From Montifringilla adamsi (lineage: Eukaryota; Chordata; Aves; Passeriformes; Passeridae), in contig JAGGNK010003113.1 of assembly GCA_017590115.1 (NCBI GenBank), forward strand, positions 856,209 to 920,208: 64,000 nucleotides of DNA. The letters are read 5' to 3'. The notes under the pieces were generated by a model. It saw nothing but the letters and a program-made list of their open reading frames with translations. It was not told the origin of the DNA and did no database searches. Within the stretch, counting starts at the first letter, position 1. The number at the start of each line of letters is the position of its first letter. Made by a program: the position numbers and the translations under genes. Positions 35,001 to 47,000 of the stretch are shown here, piece after piece.

Positions 35001-38000
35001 GAATTCCCTGTTGAATTAAATTTTAAAATACAAGAAAAATCAGCAAACATGAAACCTCATTAACTATTATTATGTAATGAAACCTTTTAAAGTCTGCTGA
35101 AATTGCTTTTGCTGGCATCTCACTTTCCCAAGTCAGACAAATTCTTCCCTGCTGCTCCCAAATTTCCAGATAAGATTCATTGGGCTACAACTTTGTTTTC
35201 TGGCTCAGCTTTCCCCTTTCTCACTAGCTGATTATTTAAGAGCAAAATAAATCATGAGGCAATTACTCTGACACCTGTCACAAGGGAAGCTGACACTAAA
35301 AGCTGCACACATTCACAGGCAGCCGAGATCTCCCATGCCAAAAATGTCAACGGGAACGAGGGAGGAAAAAATGAACCTGACTTTGCAAAAAGTACAACAT
35401 CTAAACCCAAATGGTTAAAGTGTACTACAGTGATTACATAGGAACTTATGCTCAGTTCTGACTGCAGCCTGCTCAAATGGAGGGTGAGAGCTAAGCCAAG
35501 CAGGGAAACTCCAGCTTCCCAGCACGGAGCTGTGTCCCTGAAGCTCTGACTCCCAGCAGGACCAGGTGGAGCAGAGCTCCTGCTCCTTCTCCACAAGCCC
35601 AAGGGCAGCAGGACCTGGTGGGCTCTCATTCACCTTTCCACAGGAAAGTGCTGAGGAAGAAGGTCCTCACTAAGTCCACATTGTGAACAACTAAGTATTG
35701 CTCATTTTTTGTCTCCCTGAGATGCAAGAGTATAATGAGAAAGAACTTCCCTGAAGAACTCCAGAGAACATTTGTAGAAGTTGTTTTTTTTCCTCCTCAG
35801 CTGTCTCTCACACTGAGGAAAGAAACCCCACATGCTGACAAGCTGTGCTGCACACAGAGCAGCTGGGAAGCACTGCTCTTAATTATGCTACTTTCATTTC
35901 ACAGTTACCATAATCTGGTTTTGTATGTAAATATATAGCAATAGACACAGAAGTATTTAATTTTTTAAAAAAATAAGTGAATTTCATAGAACGAAACAGG
36001 AGTTACAGATTTCTACCCACCAGGAACAGCCATTACTGATTCTGTATGCACACCCCAAGTTACAATTAAATTTATGTAAAGCCTCCTTCCTCTGTTTCAA
36101 CACCACCACACTCAGCCTGGCTAACTTAATTACAGTGTATAAATCAAAAGAGTCACAAAAATGTACAGAATCTCTGAAAACCACAGCCAAAATCCAGCAT
36201 GTTATTTTAAAAAAGGCCTGAAAGTACTGAAATATAGTATCAGTAAAAGATGCAAGCGTTGCAACAACTATCAAGCCCAAATAACACACCCTACTGGACA
36301 TATGAACAAGCAGTATATTTTGCTCCTTTGAAAGATACAGAAAACCACTTTACAAACAGCAACCCTGTGCTTCCACGACTCCTAAGTTCCCAGTGAAAAC
36401 CCCTGGAATGCCCAAATGGCCTAATGGACAGAGCACTAGAGCAGAACTCAGAATTGAATTCTATTATTAATTCTATTGCTAACACTTTCAACAACCTGAG
36501 GGAAGTTATTTTCCAGAGGAATTGGAGGAAAACATCCCCATTTCTTTTATAAAGCACTTTGAGATCAACTGATAAAGCAGTTCAAGGTAGTGTCAGAACA
36601 CAGAACGAGCACTCCAATCAAACAGCCGAAGTGCCTGTTTTATGGACCCAAAAAAGTTATCTTTGCACAAAAATTGCCACAAGGCTGCAGTGACACAGCA
36701 TCTGAACCAGCACAGCACCAACTGATCAGCTTTGGGGAGGCACTCTATGAAATTACACCTGTGGAACATTTATTTGCAGCACGAGAACCACGGCACAATT
36801 TGCTTTTCCTAGTTCAAGGAAGCGTCTTGCATACAACAACGGCAGCTACACATCCTCAGGATCCTCGCTTGGCCCTACACTGTCCAAAAGCTGCAGCCCA
36901 GCCAGGTGGGCAGAGCCCAGGTAACACATTTTCACGTGGCTACTGAGGTTCTTCTGCGTGCCGAAGCCCTTCCCACAGCAGAGACACACAAAGGCGCGCT
37001 CGCTCGAGTGCACGGACAGAAGGTGCCGCTTTAAGTCTGTCTTGTCACGAAACAGCTTGGCACAGTTAGGACACTGCATCTTCTTACAGTGGAAGTGGAT
37101 GGTCTTCTCGTGCCGATCCATGTTGGATTTCAGAGTGAAGCTGGCGGGGCACTTGGAGCACTGGAAGCGGCCGAGCTGGCCGGCAGCGAGGCCGGGCCGG
37201 GAGCAGTCGAGCGGGAGCAGCATGGAGAAGGCGTGCTCGTGGATGTGCTCCTTCAGCTCCTCAGCACGCTGGAACACCCTCCTGCAGAAGCCACAGGTCA
37301 GCCTCTTGGCCAGGGCTGAATCCAGGAAAGTCCCATTGGAGGTGATGTCCGTGTCCTCAGATCTCAGGAAACTGGAATCTGAAACAGGACCATGGGTACA
37401 CATGCACGGATCAGCCTCTTCTGGTATAAAATAATGACAGTTTAAAGATGGATTTTTCTCTCTGCTTACCTGAGTCAGAGTTATCAAATTGCCAAAGTGC
37501 CAGCAATCCATCAAAGGCGGCCTGGAAAGGAAAAGCACACTGAAGTTAGGGCAGGCATTTACAAGAAGCTGTCCTGCAGGCAGAGCTCTGACTCCCATCG
37601 CTGCCACTGCCTTCATCCCTGCTCTAAGGGAGGCTCAATCGTTTGACCTGACACTCAAAGTGCCTTTACAAAGCTTTCACTGCCAGAGCAGTGAACTAGT
37701 GAACTGGGCCTTTATCTTGCCTCAAAACACCTTATCATTTGGTGTTTTGAAGACAGTAATCAACATCCCTGTTTAAGTCTTGGATAACTACTCAATTTCC
37801 AGTCTCACGAAGCATCCGTAGCTCCCACTCAGGCCAGTGGGAAATGCTGGAATGGATATTTTTAATTGATACAACAGAACTGGAAAATTCTCCCTTAGCC
37901 CTCTACAGGTACTTTTCCTTTCCGCACAGAAGAGCCTGTAGAACACAAACACCTTCTGCATAGCTCCCCTTCTGCAATGCCCTCTGGCACTGCTGATCCA

Positions 38001-41000
38001 AATTCTAAATAAAAGCTGATTTTATCTTTTTTTTTTTCCTTATAAATCCTTCGCAGTATGCCAGCCTGTGGCAGATGGCAGCCCTGTATGAGGGAGAGGC
38101 GTGCTGCAGCCCCGGCAGGTCTGTGCAGACCAGCTCACTTTGCTCTATGGGGACAGCAAAGCAAAATCTGTTTTCCACCCATTTGTTTAATAGAGTATCA
38201 TTCAAAAATATTAAGAACAAGAAATGCTGCAGAAAGCTATGGATTTTAGGTCAAACTTCTGACTTCTGTAATGAGAGAGCCAGCCCACTTCTATCTGAAC
38301 TTAGACAGTTACAAGAAACCCAAATGCCCAACACCAGAAGTGAGCAATGGGTAGCTGAGGTCTAATGCCATTACTACATGCTAGTATGCAATGTTGTGCA
38401 AATGAAGGGATTCACAATAAAAAGGGCATTCATATTTTAAAAACCCCAGAGGTTTTTGAACAGAAATTCTGTTGAGGTAACACAGAAAGACTAAAACTGG
38501 GACAGCACCAGTCCTGACCCTCAACAGACTTCTAGTTTTAAAACAACCTGTATTTTTTTAAAAAAAAGCTCACAGATTAAAGTGTAAGGTATTAAATCTT
38601 TCAAAATATTCCTAACTGGGGAGGATTTGATCTAACAGACACCTTTGCATTTCAAATTCTTTGTATTTCCCCCTTTCCCCCCCTCAATCTTACCTGGGTT
38701 GAGGAAGGCACCTCTCCTTTTATCCCAGTTTCTGGTGACATTTCACCAGAAGAGCAGATCCTGGTGGGGCTCTGAGTGGCAAGGTGTGCTGAAGGCAGCA
38801 GGGGAGATGGTGCTTCCACTTTGCCATCACTTTCACCCCTTGAAGGATTCGAGCTGGTGCCAGGCCCTGGGGAACACAGGAAACGAATCTCACCCACGTG
38901 AATGAGCACCAGCTGGTGGCTTTAAAAACGGCCTCGCAAAGGCAGCGCCCCAGCACTCGCAGCTCATCTTCTGTCAGTGGGAGGGAATGCAGCAGCACAG
39001 GGATGCCAGGCTTTTGGTCTTTCTGGTTGATGGGTTGGTGTTTTGTTTTTAAAACCAGCCTCCCCACCCAAATGTCTGTGTGTACTGGAGTGACGTCGCA
39101 GGGCTCGGTCACTACAGAGTCCGTCGGGAGAAAGAAGCACAGTGCAGCACAAATATCCACATTTCTCTTGGAGAAGCACCATTCTGAACACATACACTTC
39201 CACCTTTAAGGAAACTTCAAACTTCATTCCACTAATTTTCTTGAAAGTTTATGTCACAGGTTCAGATCTCGAGATCTGTCCGTGGTGGTTTATTTAATAT
39301 TGGACTGTCAGTACTTGATCTCAAAGTGCTTTACAAAAGATGGAAAAAAGGATTCCTGTCATTCTCTATTTAGCAAGAATGGAGGTTCAAATATTTGTAC
39401 AAATCTGTTCAATTACACCTGACAGTCATTACAGTCTAAAAATCTCCCATAATTCAAAAGGAAAACATGCTGTGTCCAGCCCTCGCCTACACTGCAGCAA
39501 CAGCCAAATGGAAAACAATATTCCAGACACTGCCCTGAGGATCAATGACAAAGCTAAATACAAATAAAGACTGTGTCATCAATATCACTGTACATTATAA
39601 ATTATTGTACAAACTTCAGCACGTGCCTTGACTGAATATTGGAATGACATACTGAGCAGGTTGTTCTTTTTGAAATGCAAGGCGGCAAAACCAGAAGCAA
39701 ATATGGCATAAAATAAACAAATTCATATTCAAAGCACTCTATGCCCTAAAGGCTTTTTCATTTCCAGCAGAAAAGAGTCTGATGGAAACCTTCAGGGATA
39801 TTAAAGAACCCCACTTTTTTAATGCAGCTACAAATAACAAGTCACAGTTTACACTGTGTCCGAATACAATGCGCTGTGATCCGGGTGACAACAACAAAGC
39901 ACTCAAGTGAAACCACACCAAGGTTTCAAAATGTGAACAATCCCAAGCCTTACTTTTTTATCAGCTATCAAAGGAAATTCTGCTCTTGTGCCACAAGCTG
40001 GATCTTTGATTTGCTTTCCTCTGCTTTGATGGCAGACTGATATCTTTCCCAAGTGAGTTAACGCTGTTCAGCTGGGATAACAATGCTCCCAGGTTTCCTT
40101 CAGGTGCTGCTCATCTGTTGCTGTTGTCATTTTAATGCAGGACAACAAAATGCCAGAAATTCAAGATAGGAAAAATTCAGAGGAAAAAATGCATTTATCA
40201 GTATTTCCTGTTAGAAACTGTTACCAGGAATCCAGCTCTACAGGTCCATAGCAGAATTCCTGCCTACACAGACACAGGTTCTTTTTTTTTTTACCCCTGA
40301 ACATCCCAAACCGATTCAGACTGCCCCAAAGGCATCTCTGGGTTACAATTCTTTGAACTAATGGTATTTTAGCACACAGTAAAAATAAACCAGTGGGGCC
40401 TGGCTTGATGAATTCTTTATTAGCACCTTCCCAGAGTTTCACAGGTTCAAAAAAACCCTCTGCATTTAAAGCAAAAACTAAGGCTAAGGAACAAGTAATG
40501 AAATAAAGCACAGAGAAGCAATAAATTATCATCCAAGGTATACAAACACACAAAGATGTACAACACAACAAAGGTGAGTTTTCAAACAACAATCAGTATT
40601 TATTTGGTTTCAACAACTGCAAGTAACACAAGAAGAGAGAAACCCACATCAGTGAGCCACACTTTGTACACAAGAACACAGATTTATGTCCATTCTGACT
40701 TGTACTGTGAGAAACATTTTTCCCTCCTAAACTTGTACTAAAATGAATTTTAAGCAAAAGTATTTTAACTTCTAAATCAGAAATCAAAAACACTTTCCTT
40801 CAGTCAGCTCTGCACACAGAAAATGAAGCAGGGATTTAGCAATATTTGTGTGAATACAGAAGTCTTGTGACAGCTGGACAGTAAGCGATTGTGGAAAAGA
40901 GAAAGGCAAAGTTATTATATCTCATTTAACATTGCATCCATTCTCCCCTATATCTTCTTTTACCATGTATGAAAATTCCACACCAAACTGAATACCTTTA

Positions 41001-44000
41001 ACTTCTTCCTGGGAAAGTTGACCACTGGGTAAAATGTATTTCTTAACATTCAGTGCAAGGATAAATTATTGGCTCCAATGAACCACTAACTAAAAATAAC
41101 CTATTAGCTGGTTTGCCCAAAAGAAAAGGGCTCTGTGTACCACGTAATCACTTGGACTGGAAGCTTCATAGGAATTGCTTCTATAAACAGTTTCAGATGC
41201 CACAGGGTAAACAGGAAAAGCCAAACTTAGACATATAAAAAAGCCTTCAAATGTGTTATTCTGAAACGTGGAAGTCACCCTTTAAGGGAGTCAATCTGAA
41301 AGTTTACCTTTTTTTTTTTTTTTAATGAGAAAACAAGGATGCAAACTAACCGTCTCATTTTCTGATGAAAATTAAAATTCTCTTTCTCTTGATTATACTT
41401 GGCAAAACCATCTCAAAACATTCAACTGAAGCCTTTGAGACTTCTGGCCCTGTGATGTAACCATGTGGAACAATGCTACCAAAGTTCAGGCTCATAAATG
41501 AAATAAGACAAGTTATTAAACCAAGGAGCTCTGCAGAGCAGCTCTGCTGGATTGGAGTGGAAATCACAGAGCAACCACCTGCTTTTGGAGACAAACCAGG
41601 AAAACATGGCAAGATCAGGAGAACTCTCATGATGTCTTATCTGCAAGGCACCTCCAGCAACAACCCAGGCAGGTTCAGTAACCAACAGTTCCCCAGACAG
41701 CCTCGGCGTTACCCATGAGTAACTCACACATTTTTTCTGCATGTTCCAGGTTTCTGAGCAGCATATGAACAACGTCAATCTTGATCACACATCGTGAACA
41801 TCAAACTCTCAGAGCCCTTCAGCTGCAGGTTATCTGGCAACTGTGCTACCCAAATGGCAAGATATTTAAGTTTTCCCTTTTGATTTTAAATGAGTTTGAA
41901 CTGGTTAACTTCAGAAATTCACCATAGTGATACAACACCCCCACACACATTCCAGGCTTCATTTTCCGCCAGCAGAATGTCAGGTTCATACCTCATATGA
42001 TCATATAATGAATTAGTTAAAAAGAACACATGGTAAAATGAAAACCTTGGGACATCCTCTAATTTCTAAAACAGGAAGAATTATGTGGAAGAGCAAGTAA
42101 AAACTTTTAATGTGTGCAGCAACTTGGAGAGTAATATCCCCTTTAGAAATAGCTCATCCAAATTTTAAACACATTTAACATCCTCTTTGCATCTGTCCAC
42201 CTCCATTAAGTCTTTTTTCCTCCAGAAAAAAAATCAAAACAAAACCAGAGTACTGCTCCTTGAGGCAGTTATGTATTCTAGTGCTTTGTAAGAGAAGATA
42301 ATCCAGTGATAGCAGCCAAGATTAAAAAACACTTCACTTCTTTACAGTCAGAGAGACTGATCACTTATAATCCCTGAAATTAGTGCATTTCTTTACAAAC
42401 CAAGACAGATGAAAACTGCTGGGTTTGGTTGTCTTGTTAAAATTCATTCTTTTTCACTGTGCTCCTGCCTACTCCCTCCTCCTTTTTTTTTTTTTTTTAA
42501 TATAACCCAGGACTTAAAATGACTCAACATCCTCAAATTGTTTTTGAAGAAAAACGTCAAAAACACCTACAAAGCCAGCACCAACCTAGACTGTGCTTTT
42601 ACATCTCCCCAATCTTCCTACCACTTGCTTCACTGTCATTTTATACACTGAAAATTCTCATCAAACTTGATGTCCTGTTGTATTCAGTAATGACCACTTA
42701 AAAGAGAATCTTATATCACAAGATCTTTTTCAAGTGATTAAAATAAATTGATACCTGTGAATCTGAATAAGATGAAAGAAAAATATGCCTCTTAACTCCT
42801 GGTTTCTATAAAAATCCTCTTACCAGGCCACAGCCACATCCCCAACTGCTGTGAGAGCTACAGACCAAGCAGGAAATGTTCCTTTTGACTTGGGCATTTC
42901 ACTTTGCTTCCATAAAGATGAGATAATTGAAGCTCAGCTGAATGAAATCCAAATAATAGTGAGAAGACTGGAAAATAAGGACCTCAAATACAGACTGGAC
43001 AGGATCTCCAGGCCATGGCACCCCTCAGTGAGATATCAACTACCCCCTTTTCTAAATGTATCAAGCTTTACTTTAAACCCAGCTGTCTCCTGCCTGCACC
43101 ATGCCCATCCTCAAGCTCTGCTTCTCAGGTGGTTGGACAATCTCTAATTTTTAACTTGGATTTATGACTGCTTCATACACATTTATCTTTACGTCAAGTG
43201 GCACTTCAGTTCTTAAGTATAACCTAAAATCCTCCAACAAGGAGAAGGATGATGGATAGAGGGCAGCCCGGTCATTATTCCAATGTATCAAGACAGAAGA
43301 TGAAATTGCTGATTTCACCTGTCAGGAGCCACAGACCTGAAGCTGTGGTGCATCCATCACCCGCGGTCACGCACCGAGCCGGGCTCCCACCCTCCCTGTG
43401 CCAGCTCAGGGCACCCTGCCACTGAACTGAGCCACAGCTGTGCTGCTCCACTGCAACTGAGGGATTTTCAACCCTGGAGCTCAATCTGAAACGTCTTAAT
43501 CTGATGTAACTGGAATCCTTCGGGAAGTGAGTTACTGCGAAAGAAACCAGAACACTGCACCAGCCATTCCCCATAAATATTTAAGCTACAGAATAAGGTA
43601 CAGAAACTTCAAGGTTTTTGGATTTTTTAAAAAAAGAATCCCATTGTTCAGACACAAGAAGTGAAAAGAGACACTAAGTCTGACATTGCATTGTGCAATT
43701 ATTTCCCTTTGTCACACAGCTCCAGGGATCAGTTGGCCACTTGGATGGGGCTTGGAGCACCCTGGTCTAGTGGAAAGTGTCCCTGCCCATGGCAAGGGGC
43801 TGGAAAAAGATGATCTTCAAAGTCCCTTCCAACCCAAAGCATTCTGTAATTCATTCTCGAATTCTATGACCATTAAAGTTATCTATCTTTTCCCACTGAG
43901 GAAACCAAAAGAAAATAGAATAATAGATATCCTAAGTGACCTTTCGTTCTATTTACTTGGTCAGTTTTCTCAGCATAGATAAACCTTTTCTTCTGGAAAT

Positions 44001-47000
44001 TAACGTGTAGCATTCAGAAAACTGTTGCTTGCTCTATTCTATTTCACAAATGGTGTATCTTCTCAGATCATTATTAAAATATAGTATTAATCATTTCTTT
44101 CTTTATGTACTAGAGAATCAGGCTGCAATGAAGAAAATACAAAAATATACTGAAAAATCAGCTGTCCACACCTAATGGTTCACATCAGCTGTCTCCAACA
44201 GATCACCAGCAAAAAAACATCCATTTCCAGGTGCAAGTATAACAAAATCAATAGCTGCTCACTACTTACAGGTCTAAAATTAAACTGCAAGAAGTAAAGA
44301 TCAGGCAATCTACAACACCTCAATTGTTCCCACAGACACAGGAGCAACCTTCAAGCTGTTCAACATCAATCAAGTTTGGATTCAAAACCTTTCCCATAAT
44401 GACTCAAATACTTTGTATTTTGTTTGTAAGTACCATGGTGTGAGATGACAGAAACAGAAATCTGAGGGTAAGCACTGCGGGTTGAATATTTTCTTCTATG
44501 ACTTCAGCAGTTAACAACAAAGTTGGATCAATATCAGACAAAAGCTTCCATATTTTATGGAAAGTGGGATTAAGCAGGACTTAAACCTGGATATAAACAC
44601 ACCAGCAGCAACAAACCAGGCGGCGACCTGCATTTTCTTCTCACTAAAGATCTCCCCTAAAGCATCACTAAAAAAAAAATTTAAAAATATAGAAAAAAAA
44701 CAGAAAAAGGCCAACTTACGGGAGAGCGAGTGCGTGCCTTTGGGGAGGTACTCGAAGAGCAGCGAGCTGTCCTCGCTCAGCATGTCGGCTTTCAGCGACA
44801 GCAAACTGTTCTTACTCATCAGAGCGGCGCGCAGGTTGGCGACCGTGGCAGCCTGGAGCGCGTCCTCCTTGTCCGGGGTCAGGGGCTGGTGGATGTAGCT
44901 GGACTCCCCTCCCAGCAGAGCTTCCTCCACGTTGCTGAAGGGCTCCGGCCGCTCCACCCGGCTGTCCGAGCTGCTGGGCTCCGTCCCGGCCGCATCGGCG
45001 CCTGCAGCGGGGAGAGGCTGTCAGAGACACGGGGGAACCGCTGGGAGCAGGGCCGGCCCCGCTGCGGGTCGGCGAGCGGAGCCAGGAGCGCAGCAAGGCT
45101 TCTCTGGGCTTTGCTTTCCACGTGGGAGTGATGCTGTCACCCCCTTTTCCTGCTCTCACCCCCTGTCCCTGCCCTCACCCCCCTTTTCCTGATCTCATCC
45201 CCTTTTTCCTGCCCTCAACCTCATTTTCCTGCCCTCCATTTCCTGCCCTCATCTTCATCAGTCTTTCCCTGCCCTCACCCCCCCATTTCCTGCCCTCATC
45301 TCCCCTTTGCACTGCCCTCACCCCTCTTTTCCTGCTCTCACCCCCTTTTCCTGCCCCACAGCTGGGGGTTCTGTTTTTCCAGCCCCTTCCCTCCTGCCCC
45401 ACCTCCTGGGCTTCAGGTCGGTACCACACTCTAAGAAGGCAGGGCAGAGGATGTGTATTTTACCCACAACCTGGATAAGACTATTTATTTATTTTAAACT
45501 AAGATTTCAGGACAGTTTGCTAGTACTGAAATTACATTCAAAGGTTTAAGTTGTGTTTTCTCCCTAATCTTGCACTCCAGTTAGCCCAAATTTTCACTCT
45601 TTGTTTCTTCTTCATGATGAAGGTTTTGAGAAACAGAGTAATAAACAGCCTCTAATAGTGGGGTGCTGAGTATAAACCCCTTGGGGTCACTTCTCTGAAA
45701 AATACACAGCAACCATTGGTTCCCAGCATATATCACAGGGTGGGTTTTATACAGAAGTGTTACAGTTAAAAAAAAATACAGATCAGCCACTTTACAACAT
45801 GTAACTACAAAGAAACTGTATAAAAATACAACATATTAGTAACAAATATATCAATTACTGAACCCAAACAAAACCAAAAAATCTATGATAAAGTAAACTC
45901 CTTCCTGCAAAAACACTGTTTATTTTTGTATTTTTGGGGAGCTCTAATTGAAGAGCCTCCTTTGTTTGAACTTTGACTCTCTTATCAGCTTAAATAATTT
46001 ATGTATTTTTGTGTAAAGGAAAATGACTCTGAGACTCCTCTCTATTCTTCACATGAAACAACAAAAATTACAGACAAAAAGGGCTGTTAGCCCATTTAAA
46101 AGTGCATAAAACAAATTGCAATTACCTACTCCACAATCTGCAGCAGCAAACACAGCTGACACACTCAAAGCCCAGCTGAGCACCTGGCAAACGGAGCTGA
46201 AGCTTCCCAACAAACTTATGCCTTTGTGGCATTTCTCCTATCAGGGAGAGGGAAAAAAATCTATATCCAAAGAGAAGGTACAGATAATGAGCTATCAGAT
46301 GGAGAAAGAAGCTGTTTTGCAGATCCTGAATATTTTATTGCCTCCTAGTTTAAAAGAGATTTAAATCTACTTAATGCAAGAAGGAACTATTAGAGCTCAA
46401 ACCAGTGGTAGGACACTACAATATTAATACCTGCTGCTTCTATAAATTCACTTTGCACTCTTCAGGGCAAGGAATTCTGGTGTTGTCCACACACAGCACT
46501 GCAATAAACTCACTCCTGTACAGAAGCTCAGAAGGGAGGAGGCAGTGGGACAAACCAGCCCTTGGTTTCCACCACTTCAAACCAGGGCAAGGCATTAATC
46601 TGCAGAGCCTTATTAAAAAATGCTAATGAGGACACTGGTACCGTGCCCACCTCCTGTAACCTGGAAAACAGCTGAAGGAAGATCATTATTTTTATCTCCA
46701 TTTCACAGGTGGTGGCTGCCAGACAAAGACATGGGGACTCGCTCAAGGTGCCCAGCCTGTGGAGCCAGGAGCAGCCAGCAAATTTCCCAGTCCCAGCTCA
46801 GGGCATATCAGATTCCAGAACATGTTCAGATTGGTTTTACTAAGCTGCACTGTTCTGCTAGTACATCCTACTGCTAAAGTTGTTCCTTTAAAAAACAAAC
46901 AGCCTCAAAGCAAACAATAAGGAAAAAGCAATCCTAGGCAGCGTGCTCCCACACCCCGGAGATGTAGAGAATGCCCAAGGCAGGGGGCTACAAACACAGT

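Noticed and set aside
28630..36848. Treating the alternative cassette and the canonical fingers as one long multi-finger protein
   Set aside because: The cassette's last exon ends in an in-frame stop with a poly(A) signal soon after, so the two sets can only be alternatives.
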